Notes: generated by a model not told the origin, from the sequence alone. A DNA stretch of 64,000 bases from Diphasiastrum complanatum (GCA_029204225.1 CM055096.1:62226957-62290956), one strand, 5' to 3'. Counted from the first letter of the stretch, positions 40,196 through 51,530 are shown. Translations and numbers: made by a program.

Positions 40196-40225
40196 TAGAT
40201 AAGGAATTTTTTAAGGAAGAGGGAA

Positions 40226-40652
40226 TGTTAGGGACCCAACTCCCTTGGGTCCCAAACCCAAACTTGAGACTGGACGATGACTAGGCCTGTAGACTTGACC
40301 GGTGACTCGTGAACCTGCATGGTTGCCACATGTCATGATCTAGTGTGCACATGGCTTGGAGTCTCTCTCCTTGGAGGTGTACAAGGGGAGAAGAACTCAT
40401 TTGCCATCCTCTACCTAGGAGAAGGTGGATGGAGAGCGTGTGCACGGCCAGGATGTTTGCTAGCGTGAGGCAGGAGATGGTTGAGAGCCTAGGCGGTGGT
40501 ATGGGACGCCGTCTAGGATGGAGGTCGAATCCAGCTTGATACGGTCACAGACCAGGGCACAGTGGGTGGACCCGGATTAGGTCCTACGGCGGGGTGGAAC
40601 GTGAATCGTTCGGTCTCTTGTGGTTAACCGGCACCTGGAGGTTTGCAGTAAG
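40226..40652 (+). repeat. 3' LTR of the nested gypsy, first part
   Basis: This begins TGTTAGGGACCC after the purine-rich AAGGAAGAGGGAA. It is split after GTAAG by the copia insertion at 40,653; its last 14 bases are at 43,796-43,809. Confidence 0.88.
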
Positions 40653-41128
40653 TGTAGGAAATCAAAGTGCCGAGATCCTTCTAACATTCAATCTCCATAT
40701 ACAGGAAGAAGAAAAAGAGGAAGAAGAAGAAGAAAAAGAGGAAGAAGAAGAAGAGGGAGAGGGTTAGGCGCCCTCAAGGAGAGAGAAAGTAGTAGCAATG
40801 CTTGAAAGGGAATGAATTACAAATGAACAAAGAGTACATATAAATAGGCCTTCCAAGGGCCTAGACTCTTCCAAACTCTAAGTTCTAGAACCTTCCAAGA
40901 CCCACTACTAATTATAGGGCACCCCCAAAAGTCAAGATAGGGTCCCTTAACATAATTAGACTTTACTTGGACCCACGAATTACTACTGGACCAAAATTGG
41001 GTCCAACTCAACTAAAACTGACTTAACATGGTCTAAATAATAAACCTAACCCATGGTTACACAAGTCTCGACCTTTTGGGTCAAAGTAGCCTATGAGAAA
41101 CTATCATTATCATTTATTACTTCTAACA
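40653..41128 (-). repeat. 3' LTR of the young non-autonomous copia
   Basis: This 476-bp LTR runs TGTAGGAAATC ... TTCTAACA on the plus strand. It matches 43,315-43,790 over its full length with only about four substitutions noticed. A polypurine tract (minus strand TTAAGGAGGG) abuts it at 41,129-41,138. Confidence 0.9.
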
Positions 41129-41310
41129 CCCTCCTTAAATGATAATGTAAAAAACATAACATGACATGAAGTATGAAAAATTGCAACAAAAATGCAAAGT
41201 GTTGCATGTTGCCCTCCATGTAGCCGAAAAAGAAAAGATGTAGCTTGCTGTCCAAGCTTAATGCCGCCAAAAAAAAACTTCAGCTTGAAGTAGTCGAAGT
41301 AGCCGATATC

Positions 41311-42474
41311 TCAGCCCCAATCATGCCCGATGTAGAAGAGATGTAGAATACGAAGTGCGGTAGCATCAAGTCGAAAAGTGAAGACAAGCATGCTCCATCC
41401 AAAGTAGGTAACCAAAAAACCAGCCACAAGCCGAAATATGGATTTGCAATCCATCAATGGTTCCCACATGATTCCATAAGTCTTCTTACCACAAGAAACA
41501 TAAAGAAGAGTATGATACTCTTTTACCATCACATCCTTCCGAATCTTACTATCAATGATCTGCTCACCAACACTAGGTAAGACAACACCGTCATCATAAG
41601 AAGTAAGCATCAAAACATGAAAATCAGCATAAGGTACTGATTTTGGTGAGGCATGTGTGTTTCCTCCAAGGTAAAAAGATGCTTTGCTATCCCGCAAAGA
41701 CTTGGACAACCAACAAGAGGCTGTAGCAGGCTGTCCAACAGCCACAAAATCACCAACACTTTGCTGTCCAAAGTGTTCCAAATGTGGACCTTGCTGTCCA
41801 AAAACCTTCCGCAGGCCGTTCCCGATGCATAATAGGATGCTCACGATGTAACATAGGCTGAAAATGATCAATAAACTATGGCTAAATCTGGTGTCCACCA
41901 TCTTCAAGAAAAAAACCAACAGCTTGCCACTTTGAACACCCAAATAATCTAGCAACACGCCACTTTGAACCAATGTACTAATTGACATGATTTTTTCCCC
42001 TCCTCCATTAGTACAAAATGGCTTCAAAGAATGCTTGATTTCAGCCTTTTCCAAAACATTATCTTGAGAAGCTTGCTCATAAAGTTCTTCACTAATGCAT
42101 CCATCATTTGCAACAAATGGCTCAAGAGAAGAAGAATGCTTTACCATACCAACATTCCGATGCAAACTTGTACTTGTAGAAAGACAATGATCAAGCTTTG
42201 CATGACTTTGCCCTTCTACCTTCAAAGAGGATGAACTAGAGAGGAGAAAGCATGATGATGAATCCTTTATTCGGTACATCTTTAAAAGTGTTTCCCAAGC
42301 ACTTTTAGAGGTCTTGCAAAATCTCAAATGATATAAGATAGATCTTGTTACCAATAAAATTTTGATCATCACGTCGATGCAAAATCTCAGCTTGCAACTC
42401 CATGAAGAATAGTTGGTGCCATCCAACATATCTTCACCTGAACAAGTACGAATTGCTCCCAAATCTCTTGCCAT
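41311..42474 (-). CDS. 387-codon ORF of the non-autonomous copia (gag-start plus unknown)
   Basis: The N-terminus (MLDGTNYSSWSCKLRFCID, then KTSKSAWETLLKMY) matches the start of copia gag proteins of the UBN2 type. After about residue 75 the similarity ends. The rest is Ser/His/Leu-rich, with a hydrophobic stretch near residues 180-215 (e.g. LLIIFSLCYIVSILLC) and words rich in Gly-Gln, and no zinc knuckle. It could be captured host sequence, a decayed gag, or chance openness. The ATG lies just downstream of the leader. Its function is unknown. Confidence 0.5.
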   Translation of the reverse strand: MARDLGAIRTCSGEDMLDGTNYSSWSCKLRFCIDVMIKILLVTRSILYHLRFCKTSKSAWETLLKMYRIKDSSSCFLLSSSSSLKVEGQSHAKLDHCLSTSTSLHRNVGMVKHSSSLEPFVANDGCISEELYEQASQDNVLEKAEIKHSLKPFCTNGGGEKIMSISTLVQSGVLLDYLGVQSGKLLVFFLKMVDTRFSHSLLIIFSLCYIVSILLCIGNGLRKVFGQQGPHLEHFGQQSVGDFVAVGQPATASCWLSKSLRDSKASFYLGGNTHASPKSVPYADFHVLMLTSYDDGVVLPSVGEQIIDSKIRKDVMVKEYHTLLYVSCGKKTYGIMWEPLMDCKSIFRLVAGFLVTYFGWSMLVFTFRLDATALRILHLFYIGHDWG

Positions 42475-43296
42475 AAGAACCAGCCAAGAAGATAAACTTT
42501 TTCAAACCCTAAATGTGCCCTAAAAGACACAAAAACCAGCAAGTATCAAATCTGACAAATCAGCACTGGAATGTGTCGAAACCACACATTAGATGGATGT
42601 AGGAACTCACCCTCCTACAAGCCTTGTGTGCTGAAAATTTCAGCCTGAAATTGCATTACAAACTCAAAAACCAGCAAGCAAAGAATCAGGTTAGCCTCCA
42701 ACAAAGCTTTTTATGGAACCCTTCTTTCTTGCCAAAAAGTGTGAACAATACACACACGGATAGGGCTGTTGCAACACCCTACAAATGGTAATATGCTGTC
42801 CAATTTTCAGCCTCGGAATGTGATCGGATCATCACAAAAAAAATTAGCGCCTTCTTCCACACCTGGAAACAAGCAAAAAGAAGCGGATCTTCACTTTGTA
42901 AAATCAGCAAAGGTGCTGATTTTTCAGCCAAATCAGAAGAATAGAAATTGATTGTAGATGGGCGCCCTCCTGCAAAGGAGCAAATCTGAAAAATAGGGCA
43001 GCAGCGGACCAACGGAAGTAGGATAAACCTACACGGATGTGGGCGACCTAAAAGAAGCCCCGAAGAAGATAATTAATGGCGCCTTCCTGCAACCTGAAAA
43101 ATCAGCAAACAACAACCTGATTTTTGGGCACCCAAAATCCTGTTATCTTCTTTGATGTGTGGCGCCCTCCTGCAAAACGGAAAAGAGTCAAAAAACGGAT
43201 CTTCACTCCAAAAAATCAGCAAAGGTGCTGAATTTTTGTGATCCCTAAGTGAAGACGATCTCTTTTGGTAGGGCGCCCTAAATCAAGCATAGAAGA

Positions 43297-43314
43297 TCCA
43301 TGGCTCTGATACCA
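43297..43314 (-). promoter_or_regulatory. Primer-binding site of the non-autonomous copia
   Basis: The minus strand reads TGGTATCAGAGCCATGG directly after the 5' LTR end, a full match to the initiator-tRNA-type site. Confidence 0.9.
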
Positions 43315-43790
43315 TGTAGGAAATCAAAGTGCCAAGATCCTTCTAACATTCAATCTCCATATATAGGAAGAAGAAAAAGAGGAAGAAGAAGAAGAAAAAG
43401 AGGAAGAAGAAGAAGAGGGAGAGGGTTAGGCGCCCTCAAGGAGAGAGAAAGTAGTAGCAATGCTTGAAAGGGAATGAATTACAAATGAACAAAGAGTACA
43501 TATAAATAGGCCTTCCAAGGGCCTAGACTCTTCCAAACTCTAAGTTCTAGAACCTTCCAAGACCCACTACTAATTATAGGGCACCCCCAAAAGTCAAGAT
43601 AGGGTCCCTTAACATAATTAGACTTTACTTGGACCCACGAATTACTACTGGACCAAAATTGGGTCCAACTCAACTAAAACTGACTTAACATGGTCTAAAT
43701 AATAAACCTAACCCATGGTTACACAAGTCTCGACCTTTTGGGTCAAAGTAACCTATGAGAAACTATCATTATCATTTATTACTTCTAATA
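43315..43790 (-). repeat. 5' LTR of the non-autonomous copia
   Basis: This is the partner of 40,653-41,128 and has the same length, 476 bp. Differences noticed include a G/A near the left end, C/T in the ATATACAGG region, G/A before CCTATGAG and C/T in the last TAACA. Confidence 0.9.
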
Positions 43791-43795
43791 GTAAG

Positions 43796-43809
43796 TAGGG
43801 ATTATAACA
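43796..43809 (+). repeat. 3' LTR of the nested gypsy, last 14 bases
   Basis: TAGGGATTATAACA completes the LTR broken at 40,652 and is followed by CACCA, the target duplication of the gypsy element. Confidence 0.82.
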
Positions 43810-43869
43810 CACCACCCTCCCCCCGCTGATGTCCACTGATGTGGCAGCGCTGCCTGCCAAGTAGGCAAC

Positions 43870-44796
43870 ATGTCACCACCCCCTGCCACGCAGGCAGATC
43901 AGTCTGCCTGTGTGGCAGCAACTGCCCGGTCATGCCCGCCGATTGCACCATTTTCTGTCTATTCTGCTCCTACTCCCGATTCGCCTCCTCTTCCGTCTTC
44001 TGACCCTATTCTTTTCACACCAACCATTGCTCACTCTTCTTCCTTCCCGGCACCACAGCCTACAGCAAATATCCTGTATACGCCTTTTAAATCAACCGAA
44101 CTTTTTTCCTCTTGGCAGATCGATCAAATCAAGGCAGATTTCCAGCTTTTGCGGCATGGAATCTCACAGCTGAAAGGAACGGTTACCTCTTTGATCAATG
44201 AGAAGAACATATTGCAGTCCAAGGTTGCATCACTCGAACAATCCATCGGGATCAAGCAGGCCGCAGCTTCGGAATCCACCACCAATATGATACGGGAGCT
44301 AGAAACCAAGATTGAGAAGCAACAAGAAGAGGCCCTTTCTTGGGCATCTGTTTTGAAAAAGTGAACCAAACCAAGCGCTCCCATCTTCTCGATTATCTCA
44401 GCCACCATCTTGGAAGAGAAATCTCGAGACCAAAAAGCCCACAACATTAGAGTTCGCAAGATCCCGGATACACAGGATGCCTTGGCTGAAGCCAAACGCT
44501 TTCTCGACACCACTCTCGGGCACAGGACAGAGGGGTTGGATACCGCATGGAGGACCACTAGAGATGCAGCCACACTCATTATCCGTTTCACTTCCCTTGA
44601 GAGTCGCCGAGATGCTTTGCGGTGCAAAGCTAAGCTACGAGGTACCACTATCTATATGGATGACGACCTCACATATATCCAGGTAGAGGGGAGGCGTAAG
44701 GCCTTTCAGGCAACCCGTGAGTCTGACAGACGAGTCATTTATTCAGATGGACGAGTGCGCTTTCTTAACAACGCTCATAGCAGCTCCCAGTGCTAG
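43870..44796 (+). pseudogene. LINE ORF1, best preserved copy
   Basis: The first 164 codons are open (Pro/Ser-rich head, then coiled coil LINEKNILQSKVASLEQSIG). A TGA at about 44,362 interrupts. The second part has the RNA-binding core: KAHNIRVRKIP, FLDTTLGHRTEGLDTAWRT, LIIRFTSLESRRDALRCKAK, IYMDDDLTYIQ. It resembles L1-type ORF1 in layout (coiled coil then RRM-like fold), though the RT is not L1-type. Confidence 0.75.
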
Positions 44797-44859
44797 GGAT
44801 TTGGGGTCCCCGTTGAGGTCCCCGGGTTCGGGAGTGCCCCGGGGCCCCATCCACACCAT

Positions 44860-45750
44860 CTCCAGATTGGAGTATGGAACTGTGATGGCATACACTAATC
44901 TTCCATAGCTGACAACCTGATCGATTTTATCACTGGCAGAGATTTATTGCTTTTTACGGAGACTCACGAGAGTTAGGAGAGAGGATTACCTATTTTTCCA
45001 AGATACAGATGGGATTCCGTATACAGACCTGAGACTAGATCAGCTAGTGGTCATGGATCCGGAGGTGTTGCATGCTTATACAAGGAGTCTCTTCACCCGA
45101 GCATCGAGTTTATCACACACGACGAGTATGCACGTTATATATGGATTCATATTGTTGGACAGGATATTGGTTTGGACAAGGACCTCTTTGTGGCGGCATG
45201 TTATTCTTCGTCCTTTGCTGAGAGCACAGGTTCACCGTACCTTGATTTATCGCCTGATATTATCAGATTCGCAGAGCGGGGGCATATTTTCCTCATTGGG
45301 GACTTTAATGCCCAAACCTCATCACGGCAGTCAGAGTTTTATGACATCATCGACTAGCTCCGCGTTCATGCCCTTGACAGCGATGATATGGGAGTTACCA
45401 GGGTTTCAGAGGACAGCTTGGGACCTATTACCCCCTACGGTGAGCATTTATTGTGGTTTGGAGAGGCCCATGAGTTAGCCATTTACAATGGCCGAACTTG
45501 TCGGCCAAAATTCGGCAGTTATACTTGTCATCCTCACAGTGGTGGGCATAGTGTTGTGGATTATCTCATGGGATCACCATCTTCCATACCTCTCATCTCT
45601 GATTTTCATGCCTCTCCCACCACTCTCTCTAATCGTTCTTTTCTCTCCTTCGCTATCGGCCGCGTCCCACCTCCCCAGTCATCCTCACATCCCTTGCTTA
45701 CACGTGCACCCAGATATACATTCAGTTCTCTCTGTACGTTAGTCTACTAG
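44860..45750 (+). pseudogene. LINE endonuclease domain with lost catalytic residues
   Basis: This reads LLLFTETHES (catalytic Glu), IGDFNAQTSSRQSEF (Asp/Asn) and GGHSVVDYLMGSPS, but the conserved Ser-Asp-His motif is SNRSFLS. The catalytic Asp-His pair is therefore gone. Stops lie at about 44,910, 44,975 and 45,357. Confidence 0.8.
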
Positions 45751-46317
45751 GAGTTTCTAGCCTCCTTGCTCCATTCCTTTCCACACAATAGTATTGTCGG
45801 GACTCAAGCTGCCTTTCTTAGCACCTCTCTTCATACCGCTGCTTCTCTAGCTTTTCCATCTAAGCCCCATAAAGGCAGACGCACACGTTCCTCATCGCTA
45901 CGGCCGCTACACTCCTCGTGGTATGATGCCGAATGTCGCTCTCTTCATCACCTTGTCACCCATGCTCGTAGTCGTGATCCTCACTCTTCATAAAGCCACT
46001 AACTATGACTCTTTAAACGTAGACTTCCTAAAGCCCGTAGCACAACTCATCTCTCCCTACATTGCTCATATTTTTAACACAGCTGTGATTTCTGGTTTTC
46101 CCATGGCATGGTGTACTAATATCCTTCAAAGGCAAGTGATCCCATGAGTGTAGAAAACTACCGCACCATCATGATTGGCCACACTCTGGCCAACATATAT
46201 GGTTCTATATTACAGACAGTTACTGGATCTTTTGCTGAGACTGAGGAGTTACATGCTATGGGTCAGGCTGGGTTCAGACCAGAATACTCTACCTCAGATC
46301 AGATCTTGATTTTGAGA

Positions 46318-46861
46318 TGCAGTTATGGACTCGGCTCATTACATTCGCCACGTCCATTTACAATTACTTTACTTTATGCATAAGTAGGCCTTGGGCCATT
46401 TTTTTATTCATTCTTGACACTTAGGCTATATGGTTGGCTTTGGGCCTTATTTGGACATTTGGACATATTACTGGAGAGTGGGGGCCTTCTTGGAGGGTCT
46501 TCCCAAGAACCAATCTTCCATTGCTCTTTCCTTCATAATACTCCCTCTTAATGATTGCATCATAAGAAGTAGAAACCTCAAAATCATTAGAAGCCATGAA
46601 AAAAATGATTAGTACCTTCAACATAAGGATGATTGAAGTACTCTCTTTTTTCAAACAAGAACTTCTATTCAATGTTTTCGGTAATGACTCATATGATAAT
46701 GATTCTTCCTCACTATCATTTACAATGACATCATCGCTATGATATTGATCTCTCTCCTCTTTAGTCTCTTTAAGCTCTCTTTCCTGCTTTCTAGGGTTAA
46801 GTCTTGCTTATGTGATGCTTTCATAGCTTAGCTCTAGATCAATTGTGGTTGCATTCTTAAC
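46318..46861 (+). repeat. Gypsy LTR (with ~200-bp unique insert)
   Basis: This starts TGCAGTTATGGACTCGGC and ends before TGGTATAAGAGC (a degenerate primer-binding site at 46,863). It is homologous to the LTR at 23,914-24,358, except for an unrelated stretch at about 46,530-46,740. Confidence 0.72.
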
Positions 46862-47734
46862 TTGGTATAAGAGCACTTTCCTAATTGCTAAATTTCAGAT
46901 CTGATTTTCTGAATGTACGCCCATTTTCCTTGCTAAATTTTTTTTCTCTCTTTGTTGAGGGCTTTCATCTCTTTGCTTCAGCAACATTCAGCACAGTTTG
47001 GAGGAGGACCAACACCCATCAGAGCATTTTCCTTGGCGGAGCTTTAGCGGAAGTACTTCCGCTAAAATTGGCGGCCAGAAAAGAAAAATTTGGCAGATTA
47101 TTTCGGGCGCCCAAATCCAGCTTGTTTGCAGGCTGTCCAGCGCCCAATTCCCTCATCTCTTTCATCCGTTTCTCCTTCCATTTTCAGCCCTCTTCACTTT
47201 TGTTTGCAGACTGTCTAGCCCCTTCATACTTGTCATTTTCGTCCGTTTTTGTCTCCGTTTGCAACCATTTTTCACACCTTGTTTGCAGGCTGTCCAGCGC
47301 CCATCCCCCTCCAATTTTTACTTCGTTCTGCCTCCGTTTGCTACCCCAAATCCACATTTGATTGCAGGATATTCAGCGCCCATCTCCACCCTCATACTCA
47401 GCCTACTTGAAGCATTTTTTTCCAGCATCTCTTGCAACATTACTTGGTGGCTGTCCAGCGCCCCATTTGGCCCCAATACTTGGCAAAATTTCCAGCTCCA
47501 AAGCAGTTCCTTGACAGATTTGATCGGTGGCTGTCTGTGCACATTTCCAGCAGCTTTCTACAACCTTACGCAGTTCATTCCGCATAATACAAAGCGGCCC
47601 AAAAACATTTTTTATCTCTATTTGGTGGCTGCCCGGTATTTCTTCATTTTACTACCGTTTTCAGCACGCTACTCCGATGTTTTCCACACAAATACTTTCA
47701 CTTCTTCTCATTGAACCTTCCAAGCGTCCCTTAA
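46862..47734 (+). mobile_element. Gypsy leader only, between two LTR-like sequences
   Basis: The leader matches the mirror-image sequence at 23,300-23,900, including AGCGGAAGTACTTCCGCT (47,049-47,066) and four or five imperfect repeats of GCAGGCTGTCCAGCGCCC at about 75-bp spacing. No gag or pol follows. The right-hand LTR belongs to a different subfamily, so this may be a recombined remnant and not a true short LTR element. Confidence 0.6.
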
Positions 47735-48050
47735 TGGGAGTTATGGACTTGGCTCATTACATTCGCCGCGTCCATTCTTTTATTGTTATTATGCATAAGC
47801 AGGACTAAGGGCCCTTTTTATTCATATATTGGCCTTGGGCCCTATTTGGTTATATTTTTAGGACTTGGTCACATTGATTTGGAGTGGGGGTCCTTCTATT
47901 GGGAGGGCGCACTATTTTCCCTCCAAATCCTTTTCCCTCCCTTTTTTGAATCCTCCATTTGATTCAGGGAGAGGGTGTAAGTAGGGCATCATTGTATTCC
48001 TTTATTCAGTGTCCCCATAGGGACCCAAGGTGGTACGGAGGCTTGAAGTC
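47735..48050 (+). repeat. Partial gypsy LTR, second subfamily
   Basis: This begins TGGGAGTTATGGACTTGGC. It then resembles the LTRs at 7.4 and 9.9 kb (GGAGGGCGCACTATTTTCCC, GTGTAAGTAGGGCATCATT). The 3' part fades near 48,020. Confidence 0.65.
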
Positions 48051-48305
48051 TTAAACAGTTCTTGAGCTAATCCTAAATGTTCTTCAATCCACGAACTAAG
48101 GACATTGCCTTAAAATTGTGACAGATACAACCTCCTCCCACATAATAGCAGAAATCTTCATTTTTCCTTATTCAGTTTTTCTGTAAATGCAGCTAGGTTT
48201 CCACTGCTTTCCAGGCAGAATTTCTCCACATGCGTTACTGTTTCCTGATCAGTGATAGAGATGTCATCACCGCAACGCCATGCCAGTTATGTCTAAATTT
48301 TTCAC

Positions 48306-48337
48306 CTTGCTAACGTCATCACAAAAACACTTTGAAT
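48306..48337 (-). CDS. PIAL: PIAL-like, probable exon 4 (32 bp)
   Basis: The acceptor cattttag is followed by IQSVFVMTLA and two bases (AG) before the donor gtgaaa. The hydrophobic Val-x-Val-Met-x-Leu pattern fits the V-V-M-A-L-M segment of PIAL proteins that lies just before the Gly-Trp-Phe motif. It starts in phase 0, as exon 3 requires. It ends in phase 2, while the next recognised exon (11,801-11,869) begins in phase 0, so either a further small exon was missed in the long intron or this exon's 3' end is wrong. Confidence 0.42.
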
Positions 48338-48394
48338 CTAAAATGACCAAAAAATTCTATAAAATGTGAACAGTAAAACTACTAGAGAACTGAC

Positions 48395-48444
48395 CTTAGG
48401 CCTCTGTTCCTTGGGGTAGAACTGGCTCACCAAGGCCAGTTCCT
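48395..48444 (-). CDS. PIAL: PIAL-like, exon 3 (50 bp)
   Basis: This exon encodes ELALVSQFYPKEQRPK after two leading bases. The acceptor is gcatag and the donor is AAG|gtcagt. The Glu-Leu-Ala-Leu start matches the conserved region of PIAL proteins that precedes a basic stretch (compare QELAL in the Arabidopsis proteins, from memory). The phase is 2 at the start and 0 at the end, consistent with exons 2 and 4. The third base of the leading codon comes from exon 2. Confidence 0.58.
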
Positions 48445-48588
48445 CTATGCAGAAATGTATTTCGAAACCTAAATGGCATCTGATAAGGACCTGAGCTATA
48501 AAGAGGACACTACTTAAACCTTGCAAAATTTGAGCTGGCAAATAAAGAGCGTAAACGCTCAATCACCAATTTGTTCTTGTCTAAGCAC

Positions 48589-48620
48589 CAAGTGTTTTCT
48601 GTAGTATGAACTCAGAAAAT
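48589..48620 (-). CDS. PIAL: PIAL-like, probable exon 2 (32 bp)
   Basis: A short exon follows a pyrimidine-containing acceptor (atgtag) and encodes FSEFILQKTL between a one-base start and a one-base end. Both phases fit: exon 1 ends with AA and this exon supplies the third base, and its final G joins AG of the next exon to give Glu. The peptide sits where PIAL proteins have the Ile-Asp-x-Ala-Ile segment after L-A-N/R. The donor (G|gtgctt) is weak and the stretch is somewhat shorter than expected, so this exon is less certain than its neighbours. Confidence 0.42.
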
Positions 48621-48707
48621 CTACATATGTATACATGTAGTGTAAGTGCGAATAAAATGAAGGTAAGATGGAGTAATATGAGATCACACACACACGCACA
48701 CACATAC

Positions 48708-48862
48708 TTGGCAAGAACAAGGCATTGCTTGTAAAAGTCACGACGATCAACCCTGGCCCCTCCACGCAGGCGCTTGAGCATGCGATCCACGAGCTGGCGC
48801 AGTCGCTCTCGGTGAGACAATGGGGCTGCTGCCACCGCCATCCTCCCTCCTCCGCTCGCCAT
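48708..48862 (-). CDS. PIAL: PIAL-like E4 SUMO ligase, exon 1 (start exon)
   Basis: This is the first coding exon of a host gene whose product resembles plant PIAL1/2, nuclear SP-RING proteins that extend SUMO chains. The exon encodes 51 residues plus two bases. An Ala/Gly-rich start is followed by SHRERLRQLVDRMLKRL and then DFYKQCLVLA, which matches the N-terminal block I remember in PIAL proteins (D/E-F-x-x-x-C-x-x-L-A). Two in-frame ATGs with good context lie at 48862 and 48841; I chose the first. The exon is GC-rich, unlike the AT-rich flanks. It ends in GCC AA followed by a strong gtatgt donor at 48707, so the last codon is AAx. A (TG)n run starts directly after the donor. No other reading of this block was recognised. 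Confidence 0.68.
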
Positions 48863-49510
48863 CCTTCCTCTTCGTTGATTCTTTGCTTTGGCTGAAGAAT
48901 ATAGGACCCAAGGTATTGTTGCATTTTTCCCGTTTGTGAAATGCTAGTGTGTAGGCCACCTTTGTTTATTTTGAAAATTTGCCAAAAAGCTCAAGTGTTA
49001 CTCTTATGTGAGTAGTTTGAGCAATAAAATGAGATTTTGTTTTGAAGTGCAATTTTTGTTTATATTATTCACCAATTTGAATGTCTAGCGTAAAGCAAAG
49101 CTTCTCACTATATTTTTTGTTTGGTTTGTGCAACCTAGAAAATTTTATTTGGGTTTGCTAAATAGGTAGTTTAGGGTTTAGGGTGTTTTGACATAGGAGA
49201 GGGATAAGTGGGAGAGAATAGAGTTTCCTTCTTATTTGGAATCGGACAAATCGGAATCGGCCTATTTGACCTTTTCAAATTAGTCCTAGGGTTTTTGAAT
49301 CAACAAATCAGTTTTAGGGTTTCAAAACTCAAATTCTTTTGTAGATTTGTCTACAATTTATAAAACCCAAAAACATAGCTACATAATGCATTAATAATAA
49401 TAGATATCATGATTGAATTAGAAGCATGAAAGTTTCCAAATTCCATATTTTAATTCTTGACCATTTAAACTACCCAATACGTGTTACTTGACACCTGTAT
49501 TATGTATACT
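48863..49510. promoter_or_regulatory. Upstream region of the PIAL-like gene
   Basis: The first 80 bp upstream of the start codon are moderately GC-rich and likely 5' UTR. Beyond about 48,960 the sequence is AT-rich. No clear TATA box position was assigned. Two TTTAGGG units lie near 49,170, an element found in some plant promoters of growth genes. Confidence 0.4.
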
Positions 49511-49516
49511 TTAAGG

Positions 49517-51195
<1,679 letters not shown>

Positions 51196-51197
51196 TG

Positions 51198-51224
51198 CCC
51201 TAAACCCTAAACCCTAAACCCTAT
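51198..51224 (+). repeat. Short interstitial telomere-type repeat (CCCTAAA)n
   Basis: This has about three and a half units of CCCTAAA, the plant (Arabidopsis-type) telomere repeat. It lies in a TE-rich interior region. Confidence 0.85.
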
Positions 51225-51225
51225 T

Positions 51226-51530
51226 GGAACGTTGCTAGCAAAGGATCCAGTGATGACACTCGAAAAGGCAATGATCGAAATTCGAGAACAAGTCGAAGCT
51301 CGTGAGTACCTTGATCATAAGGACACTTCTAATCAAGCTCTTTACAGCAACAAGGAGAAGCCAAGAAGTAGTTCAAGCCTAAGAGGGAGTCAGATCAAAG
51401 GCAAAATCGAGACCAACAAACAGAAGGAGCCAGCAATGGCAGTTGGAAAAACAACGAGAAGCCGAAGCAACAGAATGGCGACTGATTTACTCACTAAATT
51501 GTTAATTTGTGGCAATCACATCTAGTGGAT
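51226..51530 (+). mobile_element. Possible copia gag C-terminal remnant
   Basis: This is a short open stretch rich in Lys/Ser/Gln (EKPRSSSSLRGSQIKGKIE) followed in another frame by KPKQQNGD. The composition resembles the basic tail of copia gag, but no zinc knuckle is visible. Confidence 0.35.

Larger units (their letters stand above)
40653..43790 (-). mobile_element. Young non-autonomous copia-like element (3,138 bp)
   Basis: The structure on the minus strand is 5' LTR (43,315-43,790), primer-binding site, about 2.2 kb internal, polypurine tract, 3' LTR (40,653-41,128). A 5-bp target duplication GTAAG flanks it (40,648-40,652 and 43,791-43,795), inside the 3' LTR of a gypsy element. There is no protease, integrase, RT or RNase H. 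The only long ORF is 41,311-42,474. Near-identical LTRs and an intact duplication indicate a recent insertion, driven in trans by another element. Confidence 0.88.
43870..46320 (+). mobile_element. LINE copy, plus strand: ORF1, endonuclease, part of RT
   Basis: ORF1 (43,870-44,796) is followed by endonuclease (about 44,860-45,750), a linker, then an RT N-terminal part (DYDSLNVDFLKPVAQLI, NYRTIMIGHTLANIYGSILQ, STSDQILILRC). An internal deletion lies near 45,985. It is truncated at 46,318 by a gypsy LTR, so the catalytic RT and the 3' end are lost. Confidence 0.85.

Noticed and set aside
40685-40760. Lys/Arg/Glu-rich ORF in the copia LTR (GAAGAAGAAGAA tract)
   Set aside because: It is a low-complexity purine tract repeated in both LTRs, not a gene.
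46318-48050. Complete TRIM-type element (LTR-leader-LTR)
   Set aside because: The two LTR-like ends belong to different subfamilies and no matching target duplication was found, so a recombined remnant is more likely.
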